A stretch of DNA of 64,000 nucleotides. Origin: Macrocybe gigantea (taxonomy: Eukaryota > Basidiomycota > Agaricomycetes > Agaricales > Callistosporiaceae). A program made the translations under genes and the position numbers. Of the stretch, positions 48,402 through 61,396 are shown piece after piece (position 1 is the stretch's first letter; every line of letters begins with the position of its first letter). Location of the stretch: positions 434,001 to 498,000 of the forward strand of contig SJRY01000228.1 in assembly GCA_011319805.1 (NCBI GenBank), given 5' to 3'. A model generated the notes under the pieces. That model was given only the letters and a program-made list of their open reading frames with translations, was not told the origin of the DNA and made no database searches.

Positions 48402-49368
48402 CTACAATACAGGCTCAATGTACCATTTCTGTCACGCGATGGTCACGCGAAAGCATAGAGATACATGAAAACTAACGCACCTGATTGGGATTGGAGTAGT
48501 TGCAATCCCACATTTGTATCTACCCATGTTTTGTTTGAAATAAGCATGTAGACGGACAGACCAAAGGATCATCACATACAGGGGTGCCGTTGTCGAGTCT
48601 GCCATCTGTCAAATCCGTGCACTTCCCCGGGTGTGCCATCCAACTGATGTGGTCTTCTGGCACGATCACGAAATCGTGTACCCAATGATAGAACTGCTGA
48701 TTTGCATTCAAATCCGTGCAAGTCCAAGTCTGCAGCCTGGCTCCGTTAGCCGTATTGCCGTCCTTGACGTCTAGACATTTGTTGCCCTGCCGGATATTGG
48801 ACCCGTCAAAGAACCACTTTTGCCCCGGGTTCCCGTGCCGATAGTCGCAGTCCTGTCCAGGATTCGAATGTCAGGTCAACAAAAAGGTGTATTGGGCAGT
48901 CGTGAAATGCATTACCCGAATCTGCACTGCCGCACCACTTTGGTCGCCTGTCATGGTCACGCATTTTCCCGTGTTGGAAGTCTTGATCAGGTATGTTTGG
49001 GCGAGAGGGACGGTATCTGGACAGTTGGGATTGCTGTCAACAGGAATGGGAGTATTGGGGTAGTGATACAGTGTGTGGTTCTGGTACTAAGAGAGGACAT
49101 CAACGGGAATGTCATGCGAGGGCATTGAATGGACACTCACGTCGTAGAAACAGTAGGCCGTGGACGAACTACCGCCGCCATTATCATGCAAGTACCTGCA
49201 CTCCCAGTACTGGCTGTAAGTGGACGAGTACACCAAACGATAAAGGTCTCCGTTGGAAAGCAGTGAGTTCTGGCAGCCATATAGTATTTTTTGCCATGGC
49301 GAACGCATTACAACAGCGGCGAACACGCCGTTGACCGCGAGTGCAGCAGCGAGGAGGCTAAGGATCAT
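48402..49368 (-). CDS. Secreted ricin-B-fold (beta-trefoil) lectin
   Basis: Extracellular sugar-binding protein. MILSLLAAALAVNGVFA is a clear signal peptide, followed by a beta-trefoil domain with Q-x-W type repeats: GQKWFF, LQTWTC, VQMWDC-like (IQMWDC) and repeated blocks such as GKCVTMTGDQSGAAVQ, NKCLDVKDGNTANGARLQ and GKCTDLTDGRLDNGTP. There is no linked catalytic domain, so this is a lectin only. The last exon (KWYIEPVL) follows an intron of about 52 nt; without it the frame stops just after NPNQVR. Four introns inferred. Promoter region shared with SERCA (545 bp). The sugar specificity cannot be read from the sequence. Confidence 0.85.
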
Positions 49369-49913
49369 GTTCACTGACTGGAGAGTGACGTCGGATCTTG
49401 CTCCACATCGGCTGGCCTTTTAAATTGGGCGGGAGATTTCTATCAAGCGTCCCTGTCTGGACTGTGAGGTCCTTGGCCCCAGTATGTGCGGGCAGAAATC
49501 GCCGCTACAAGGGACATTACAGTGGAAATGAAGTTCTTCAGGTTGTTCCAGAGCTGTAGGCCTGTGTTATAGGTCGAGAGCCTTTAGATAAGATTAAAAC
49601 GATGGCGTGACCGAGCTGATCATGACCATCCAAGACAATGGCGTGATTCCTCGTCGAAGGGACGCGCAAACGACGCACGCCGCCGCCGCTGGCGCACTGG
49701 AACGACGTGCACGTTGACTCAAGACGCTTCAAGACTGCTCCAGATGCTGCAAAAACGGTGACGGAGAGCGTCCAATCAGTGCCACGTCATTCCCGTCGGA
49801 GCACGTGCATATCCAATATTTTTGCCTCGACCGCCGCAGAGAGGCACCCCCTTCGTCAGCTGCCGCCTCAGCATCTCGACGATATACATACCCACCTAGA
49901 TCCCAAGTCAGTC
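49369..49913. other. Divergent intergenic region, lectin / SERCA
   Basis: About 545 bp containing the promoters of the lectin (minus) and the calcium pump (plus). There is an AT-poor, mixed sequence with a TTTTAAATT patch near 49418. No recognised upstream element, repeat or RNA gene was seen. Confidence 0.45.
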
Positions 49914-53559
<3,646 letters not shown>

Positions 53560-53728
53560 AAGAGATGTTTTAGTGTAGAATGTGATTTATATTGGACTTG
53601 ATGACATAACAACGTGCAATTCTTTTTTTTGGGTCCAATCCTCACCAACCTCCCCACCCCCTCTTTTTCATCATAATACCCGTCTTTTTACGTTCATTAC
53701 CCCAGTACGCTCCTTCTATACTGTCAAA

Positions 53729-54649
53729 ATGCGTCTCCTTGCTTCCGCAGTGATCGCCTTCTTGTCTCTCGCTTTAATTGATACCGCTTTCGCGTCCCAT
53801 GGTCTTCAGACCATTCCCAGGAAGCGCCACTCTTCTGGCGAACGCACGGCAGTCTCGCGCCGCCTCGCGAGCGACCTTCAAAAACGCTTTGACAATACGA
53901 GATTCTCGTTCTTCGACACTGGGCTAGGCGCGTGTGGCAAGGTTACCAAAGCGAGTGATTTTGTAAGTCGCCAAGAGATGTGCACCATAATTATTTCCAT
54001 TTTAATATGTCTGTTCGCCTGCGTCTAGATTGTAGCTATGAATGTGCCAGTAAGCAAACCTAGAGTGCTGTGGGACGACTCTGGATTTAATGGTTGACGT
54101 CGCGTGAAAAGCAATTCGCTGGCGGAGCTCACTGCTTCGAGACCGTGACGATTCACTATCAGGGCAAGACCGCCCAAGCGCAGGTCGTAGACCAGGTGAG
54201 CAACAAGACATCCACGCATCCGTTCAATGGCTCAGGAAAGTCGCATGACGACGCAGTGCATGGAATGTCCCTACGGCGCTCTGGACTTCTCGCGCGGTCT
54301 CTTTGACTACTTTGCGTCAGAGTCCGCGGGTCTCATCTACGGCTCTTGGACGTTTGGCGCGGGCGACCCACCCCCGCAGCCCAAGCCCAGCACGACCAGC
54401 AAACCTCCTCCTCCGCCACCAACGACGACCTCGAAGCAGCCGGATACGACAACGACGAAGCAGGCGCCCACGACCACGTCCAAGACCACCAGCACGAACA
54501 CATCGGCCAGTTCGACGTCTTCCCAGGCGACTAGCAGTGCGACGCCCTCGCCGACGCCGACGCCAACACCGACTGCTGGTCTCGATCTGGCCAATCAGGT
54601 GTTCCTCAACCTGGGCGTGATCGCTGCCAGAGCTGCGTTCCCCAACTAG
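53729..54649 (+). CDS. Secreted double-psi beta-barrel (RlpA/expansin-like) protein, copy 1
   Basis: Small secreted protein common in basidiomycetes. MRLLASAVIAFLSLALIDTA is a signal peptide, followed by a short pro-region with a dibasic site and the barrel domain: FSFFDTGLGACGKVTKASDF, then after introns CFETVTIHYQGKTAQAQVVDQC and CPYGALDFSRGLFDYFAS, ending YGSWTFG. The rest is a Pro/Ser/Thr-rich tail (PPPPPP, TTTSK repeats, TPTPTP) and a short hydrophobic end. Such proteins loosen or bind cell walls in some systems, but no catalytic role is established here. It forms a tandem pair with the next gene. Confidence 0.82.
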
Positions 54650-54907
54650 ACACGACTGTTCTCATAATCTGGTTTTCTCCTCTAAGGATTTAGTTATTAG
54701 ATAGACAGACATATACCCGGGCGCTGTGTCCACGCGACGGTTGACTTATTTTTTTTTGACAATGACACTTGATACGATTTGTTGTTGTTTTTTCTGTTGC
54801 CAATTAATTGCCATTGTGCGCCCTCACCTCCCTTTCTTCATCACCTCCATCCAGTCTCTTTCATAGAAAGATCCAACGCTCTTTACTTCTTGCCGTCTAG
54901 ACGTGAT

Positions 54908-55952
54908 ATGCTGTCCAATCTCTTCAGCGTTTCCCTCCTCGCCCTCCCATTGGCCGCGCTTGCCAACCCTCATGGCTCGGCCCACCATGCCCGTCATCAG
55001 GAAATTGCGAAGCGTCACACTGGCGACGTCCAGCTTCACAAACGCTTCTCCGGCGCCAGGTGGACCTTTTACGATGTTGGCCTGTGAGCGTTCACCGGCA
55101 TTGCCTTTAACTCTCTGAGAAGTCACTGATCCATCACCACCTTGTTTACCCAGTGGTGCTTGCGGAAAGTATAACGTCGAGTCCGATTTCGTGCGTATCT
55201 TTCACTCCTTTCCCCGGCACAGGATGACCAAGACTGACGAGTATTGAATATCAGATCGTTGCATTGAACACTCCTGTACGTTTTCAGTTTCTGGCAAACT
55301 TGTCGTCCGTTCTCACTCTCATCTCTCTAGCAATACGGAGGAGGCTACCCGGGACCCAACTGCTTCAAGAAGATCACCATGACATACAACGGCAAGACAA
55401 CCCAAGCCACAATCATGGATCAGGTGTGTCCATCGCGTTTTTTTTTTCGGCCACGAAGTTGCCTACCTGACCACACGTGTTTGCCTTGCAGTGCCCTGGA
55501 TGTCCTTACGGCGGTCTTGATCTCTCCCGCGGCCTCTTCCGATTCTTCGCATCTGAGAGTGAGGGCGTTCTTTACGGTACTTGGTCCTTCAACGATGATG
55601 GCGGCAGCCCACCTCCTCCTCCCCTCCTCCCCCAAAGCCAACCACTAGCAAGTACACCCCTCCTCCCCCTCCCCCTCCCACTACGACCTGGAAGCCTTCG
55701 CCTACCTCGACTTGGGAGCCTCCCAAGGTCTCTATCACGATTGCACTCAGCAGCAGCTCTGCGAAGCCCTCGCCATCTTCGACCTCTGCTACTCCATCTA
55801 CCTCCTCTGCGAAGAGTTCTTCGTCCTCCGTCAAGCCCTCTTCGGCCTCGAGCAGCGTCATTCCCGTTCCGACTGGTCCTCAGAACATCCAGGCTGCCAA
55901 CCAGGCCATCCTCAACATGGGACAGCTCGCCGTAGCTGGCGCTGCGGCTTAA
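54908..55952 (+). CDS. Secreted double-psi beta-barrel protein, copy 2, frame interrupted
   Basis: Paralogue of the previous gene. It has a signal peptide (MLSNLFSVSLLALPLAALA), a pro-region, ARWTFYDVGLGACGK, a short exon, then CFKKITMTYNGKTTQATIMDQ and CPGCPYGGLDLSRGLFRFFAS with YGTWSF. After that the frame is one C short in the C4 run at 55621-55624: adding a C gives PPPPPKPTTSKYTPPPPPP and a Ser/Thr-rich tail ending NMGQLAVAGAAA with a stop at 55950-55952. In the frame as given the tail would be a Leu/Arg/Pro-rich nonsense sequence. Introns follow the same pattern as copy 1, which supports duplication. Confidence 0.82.
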
Positions 55953-56526
55953 ACAAAGTGACAGGTACTCTGTTCGGTTCACTCGTTTGAACTTTTGCTT
56001 TCGGGAAAAGTTTGGGTGCTTGTTCTTTTTAAATGTTAAGGTGATCTCTGTTTCAAGGACCTAGCTTTTTTCCCGTCCCCTCCCTGCCGCGTTATCATAC
56101 GTCCAATAATTATATATACGTTACTAACGTCGCGACATGATACCCGTCTGCCTTTTTTTTCCCTTTCCATTTCCTACAATTTCGCCTCTTTTTCATCCAT
56201 TACTCGGCCGGAGTTTGTGACAGGTTTTGTGATCATATCAACTTTGAATGAGGCATGTTACCAGGGTTCATAAGAGTAGCTAGCTATATAGGTTTGCAGA
56301 GCTTACCTTGTCGGTTCCGTGGCTGTTATAAAGTATCTATTTGGCGTATCAGAAAAAAAAAAAGTATATTCTGTATGTAAACATTTAGTGCTATAGGTAC
56401 ATGGAGCAAGATAAGCGATAAGCAAGGATGTACTGGGCTGAGAATTACAATGTTGTATAGGCAAAAAGCCAAGAAATGCGAGCAGATTACAAGCAGGAAA
56501 TTGCAAGACTGGAAAAATGAGGAGAC
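55953..56526. other. Tail-to-tail intergenic region
   Basis: About 570 bp between two convergent genes, AT-rich with several poly-T and poly-A runs and TATATATA near 56113. It presumably holds both 3' UTRs. Nothing coding or repeated was seen. Confidence 0.45.
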
Positions 56527-57631
56527 TCAGTGATAGCAGGCGACAAGCAGGACCTGCAAGCCGCTCTCTTTCACCCACGCCAGAGAAGCCTTGTTGCCCT
56601 TCTTCTTGATGTCCTTGATAAGCGCGCTTCGTGTGGGATGCATAATCTTGCGCACGGCGGCCTGTCCCTGCCCGCGCACAGCCATGTATTCCCTGATGTT
56701 CAAGAAGGCACGAGACTTGAGAAAAGCCCGCGCGGCCGTGAGAGTGCGTGGAAGAGACGTCGTCGCCAGCCCGAGCTCGATGATGAGCGACTGCAGCAGT
56801 GTCAGACGACAAACGGTGTCCTTGCGCGCTTCCGGATTGGAAAGGAATCTAATCACGATGTCAGGAACCTTCATTTATTTTTTTGGCTGTCACATACGAG
56901 GATATAAATTCGACTGCTTCATGGTACAGCGACGGCGGTGTCTCGCTGTCCACATTCTTGAGGACGGATTTGGCAGTCTCCTTTGCCGCCGCCTTTTTCT
57001 GGGCCGTCCTCCTCTTCTTTCGCCTCAGCGCTTTCGGGCTGGGCTTGCTCTTAGCGCCGACGGCCGGTAGAGGGGCAGTAGAAGAGGCGGTCGGAGTCTG
57101 GGGCGACTCGGCTGCGCCACTGGCAGCGGATGAGGCGGCCTTCTTCCGCCGAGCTTTCTTCTTCGGAGAAGCGGGCTGAGCGTCAGGGGCATGCGGCGAT
57201 TCGTGGGTATGCGGAGCGGCACCCGAGTGCTGCCCGTCCAAGGTGAGCTCTGCGAGCCTCGAAGACACAGAGTCGACGCTCGGCGTCTGAGCTCGGACGC
57301 TACCGCACTGGCTGCGTTCGCTAGGGGTGGAGAGGCCGCTACCGGACTGTGAGACCGCGAGCGAATCGGAGGACCTCGGCGGACTCAGAACGACAAAGTC
57401 GTCGTCATCATTGTCATGGCTCTTGGACGACGACGACAGCACGGAGAGGTGAGATATGGATGAGGAGAGAGATGCTACTTCGGAAATGCTGTAGACAATC
57501 TCGTCGTCCGAGTCGTCGGGCGAAGATACGGCTCCGCGGCCCGACGACGGTGTTCCGGAGCTCGAGACTACGACGTAGCTGGATGACGACGACCGAGGGG
57601 TCGCTCTGGCGTTTGTAGACGATGTCACCAT
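56527..57631 (-). CDS. Conserved basidiomycete protein of unknown function
   Basis: The N-terminal two thirds is low complexity: Ser-rich segments, an acidic stretch (DNDDDDFVV) and a Lys/Arg/Ala-rich segment (KKKARRKKAASS, KALRRKKRRTAQKKAA). After one GT-AG intron comes a folded-looking C-terminal region of about 110 residues: FLSNPEARKDTVCRLTLLQ, SLIIELGLATTSLPRTL, RAFLKSRAFLNIREYMAVRG, IMHPTRSALIKDIKK and GLQVLLVACYH at the end. I recall this C-terminal pattern in agaricomycete proteins without an assigned role. ATG at 57631; upstream codons in frame are not ATG. Basic composition suggests nuclear or nucleic-acid association, an inference only. Confidence 0.65.
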
Positions 57632-57875
57632 CCTGGCAATCACTCGACGGTTAGGAAAAGGGGTATCGCCTGAGTCGGCAAGCGCAGCCGCGAGGACGTC
57701 GACAAGGCTACGGTATCACTGCTAGGTGGAAGTGAGCACAGTGCGATGAGGTTTGAGGAGGAGGAGCAGAGATAAGACTGCGGAAGGTGGGGAGGAGGAA
57801 GACTCGGATGCCTCATTGCACTTGGCAACGAAACTAATTAATTATAATACAATTAATTTTGTAATTTCCTACCCG

Positions 57876-60017
57876 TCACGAGACAATCTTCCAGTAAACT
57901 ACACTACTTCCGAACCCAGTCGTCGCAGTTTGTTCCACTCGGACGTCATGTTTCCAAGTCTTGCCATGAAGATCCTTGACGTCGTTGGCCGTGCGCGTCC
58001 GTAACATGAATCGCCCACCCTCCGGAGTCTCAAGCGACGTCGGCACAGGCACGCTTGTTTTCTTGCCGTTTCCAAGCTCATATTCGTAGTTTTTGCCCCA
58101 CAGAATCAAATCACGGCCTCCGACTTCACCTGTCGTGGCCAGAGTCAAGAGGACATGCCCCGTAGGAGATATTGAAACAGCATCAGGTCCAAGTGGCTGC
58201 AATGACTGAGCCTCTTCGCTGACTGACCCTGGTGTTAACTTCACGTCATGAGCAACGCAGCCATGGTGCTTACATTCGACCAAACCGCTGACGTTTCTCG
58301 CTTTCAGAGGTGTACCCTGGGCATTGCTGTAGATATTGCTCCCTAAACCCCCCACTGGCCGTTGCCACACATCAACAGGTCTATGGTGGGACAGGAGAGT
58401 GTTCATCGACGTGCATCACGGTAAATGCAGTCAAGTCACCGCCTTTGGTTATTTCAGCTGTCAAAACACCTTACAGCAGACTGGAGAATGACAAGAAGGT
58501 TCACCTGCGGTCACATCTACACATATCGTCTGTGTCTGCGGAGGGGCTGTCCGCCAGAGGATGACTTCGGTAGGAACAGTAATTGTGTTCACAACAACTT
58601 CACTTCCAAGCCCAATCTGTCTGCAACGCATTCGTCAACCACAATTGTAAAGAACGCAACGCAAATCTGTTACCCGTATTCGTTGGCACCCCAACCAAGA
58701 ACTCGACCTGTCTTCGTACGTGCAAAACTATGTCTCGCGCCCGCAGCAACCTGAGCAATCTGAACGTCCTTGAGAATCGGGATCTCATAGATATGTGTGC
58801 AAAATCTGATGTCATTGTCATTAATCTCATCGAGGTTTTTGGACGGTTCCGGAGGAGTGGGCCGGACAGAGCGAGAAGACCTGGCATAAGGGTCCATGAT
58901 TGCCTGTGGAACAAGCTCGACGTCGATGTATGTTTTCTGCGCTTTTGGATGGCTTTGCGAGTCGGGGTGGAGGATCTGGAACCTTCGGAAACCCAATTGC
59001 GCATAAGTGTTTGCCTTTTTGGTGACGGGATGAGCAAACGCTCGGCCATTCGAGGTAACGGCAAGTAGATGATCGTTCCCTGCTACAATCGACGTGAACC
59101 TATGGCGGAGGGCTGATAAGCACGATTGCTCTCTTCTGACGAAATGAGGTCTAACCTTTCTCCCCACGCAAGTGGATCTTTGGGGGCAATCTCGACGAAA
59201 TCAATGGTTTCTTCCTCACCCCAAAGCCACCCAGTTCCCCACCACGAGTCACTGGCAGGGGTTGGCATTCCTGGTTTGAGATTTTGTTCCGCTGAGAATG
59301 CGGACAAGGCGTATATTTTCCCAGAAGCTGAAAGGGCGTAGACTCTACCCTCTGTCAACTTCAGTTGTACGATGTTCTAAAGTGTTCCAAACGGATGCTT
59401 AGAAAACTGTAAATAGGCGGAATGGAAAAAAGGTGACGCACTTTGTTTTTCAATGTGAGAGTGGCTCTGCCTCGCTTGTCGGGATCATCGCCCGCAAAAG
59501 TAGCACCCCATTGGTATACGTCACCGCGTGCATCAACGCATGCAGCATGGTTCCGGTGGAGGCAAAGGTCACGGAGCGCGACACCGTCAAGCCATTTCGC
59601 GATGGAGGGTGTGCGAATGGAATCGCCAGCAAGTGGTGTCAGTGTATTGGATCTGGGATGTCATGGCAGTAGAGGGCAAGTCGGCGTAAACTTTTATTAT
59701 TTCCTGCCAATCGAGCGGAAGGCATCATACCTATTAGAGCCCCAGACCACGGTGAGAAGTTCTTCCGACTCTCCCGCCGCGCCGCCTGGAATGAGCTGCG
59801 GTTCAGCGGATGACCGCTGCCCTCTGACGTCTCCACTGTCATTGTGGATATTTCGGGTATGCGCATGCCACAGCAAGTAGGCGACGACGGCGGTCGACGA
59901 AAGCGCGATTCCCGGAACGGTTCTGAGCCGTACGCCGCCCCTCGATGCCGACGAAAATGCTCTAGACCGAAGTTGGGCAAATGATGGTCGGAGTAGAGGA
60001 GCCAAACGCTTCAGCAT
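57876..60017 (-). CDS. FMP25: Mitochondrial RCC1-repeat protein (Fmp25-like)
   Basis: RCC1-propeller protein of mitochondria; its yeast homologue Fmp25 is needed for complex III assembly. N-terminal presequence MLKRLAPLLRPSFAQLRSRA, then a membrane segment (GIALSSTAVVAYLLWHAH), then propeller repeats: LTVVWGSNRSNTLTPLAG, DARGDVYQWGATFAG, KLTEGRVYALSASGKIYALS, DHLLAVTSNGRAF, ARHSFARTKTGRVLGWGANEYG, QIGLGS-type turns, and ending RDLILWGKNYEYELGNGKK and VVYWKIVS. About six introns, all in phase where checked. The 60,017 start is the first ATG with the presequence. The 191 bp to the next gene is also minus strand. Confidence 0.87.
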
Positions 60018-60208
60018 GAGGCAGTTCGTTCGTCAAGACGTACAAAACGGACGGTTGGTAGAAACTGATCCCGTTTAGAGCCGGATGAAACATGGTGGTG
60101 AGACACCGTGTTCAGATCACGTGTACAGCTCACTACACCCTACAGTACAGTACATAAAATGCGGAAAAATGGTCATCTAGCTGCGATGCGAGGCTCGATC
60201 CATACGGC

Positions 60209-60893
60209 CTAGATAGGAAGACAGAAACGATATGCATTCTGTAAATTCAAAAAAGAAACGAGCAAATTACCTCCATTGTAATCGTTTCTTGTCCATCCTT
60301 GTCGACGGTCCTCGAAGCCGACCCCGCCTGGACGCTCGGTGTGCTCACAAAACGCGTCAGACTCTCCAACTTTGGCACGTCAACCCCAAAGCGCTCCGCT
60401 AGGCGCTCCTGCTCTGTCCGTGTTTTGACCGCCTTTCGTGCGTCGAGCAGGTTGCTCAGGGTGGCACCATGAAGGTGATTCCGGGCAGGTTGGGGGCAAA
60501 AGCTTCAGATTCAGCCTGATTTCGTGATTCGAACAATTTAGCCGTGTTCCCTGCCTTGTGTAACGACACGAGCAGTGTAAGAATGTTATAGAGACCAATC
60601 AAACAGATAAAAAGGGAACCGCGTACTGTTCGAATGGTCTGCATATGGTGGTCCACTCGGACCGCCCCCAGTCTATTTAAGTTCGCCATGAAGTGAGGAT
60701 CCTGGGCATCCCTTTCAATTGCTGCCGAGGTGTGAGCGGAGCAATGGGTCTGAGTGACGCCGAGCGTGCCTTCATTTTTCACTTCGCTAGCAAGTGGTCT
60801 CGGACCGGCCTGTTCGCCAACGGAGGGCGTTCTTGCGCCGGCCCACGAGGGTTTAGGAAACTTACGCGCTGCTTTTGAGGTCGAACTTCCCAT
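60209..60893 (-). CDS. Conserved fungal protein of unknown function, frame interrupted
   Basis: Starts MGSSTSKAARKFPKPSWAGA, with a glycine at position 2 (possible myristoylation site MGSSTSK). It continues with ERDAQDPHFMANLNRLGAVR and VDHHMQTIRT, then AKLFESRNQAE, then NHLHGATLSNLLDARKAVKT, EQERLAERFGVDVPKLES and LTRFVSTP. The pattern is shared by fungal proteins I recall without a named function. The frame is one G short at 60481-60482: one more G joins APNLPG to NHLHGATL. Two introns: one after QTIRT and one after TITME, the latter leading to a short last exon ending FCLPI. Confidence in the last exon is low. Confidence 0.7.
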
Positions 60894-61396
60894 AGTGTTC
60901 AAGGCACACTTGCGTGTAATTCACTGGGGGAAGAAACACGAGCTCAACGTGGTGGTTGTTATTGACGTACTTCACTCCAATAGGCAATAGAATCCTTCAT
61001 TAGCTTCGCTTACTGGTAGGGTAAGTTAGTCTATTATTTTATGACTGATCTTACAGCCGCTATTTGTTGTACAGGTCAGAAAGTGAGAGCTGAAGAAAAC
61101 TTAGAGTAAATATACGTTGAAGAGGAAATAGGAGATCATATCAACATCAACCACCGCGTCAACGTACGCCTTTTCTGAAGAAAGTAACATCAAAGAAAGG
61201 GTAAAAAAAAGAGAGAGAATGTCGGGGAGGCGTGAGGATGTTGCGAGAAGGGTATAAAATGGGCAGATAATCCAGAATAATAACCAAACGCGTCAATTGA
61301 GAGGAAGAAAGGAGGAGATAAAAGGTGATTCGCAAAGAGCGTGATGCATAGCATAACTGACAAGGCGAAGTTCGTGAGGGTCGTATGATTGGCATT
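60894..61396. other. Intergenic region
   Basis: About 500 bp upstream of the conserved unknown gene and downstream of the RRM-PUF gene. It contains A-rich stretches (AAAAAAAGAGAGAG near 61203) and a few short frames, none conserved. Probably the 3' UTR of the PUF gene and the promoter of its neighbour. Confidence 0.45.

Noticed and set aside
48402..49368. Two-chain toxin interpretation of the ricin-B-fold gene
   Set aside because: Only the beta-trefoil lectin part is present; there is no N-glycosidase domain in or near the gene.
55477..55935. Leu/Arg/Pro-rich C-terminus of DPBB copy 2 in the frame as given
   Set aside because: The alternative frame, reached by one extra C, yields poly-Pro and Ser/Thr tails like its paralogue, so the given frame is most likely an artefact.
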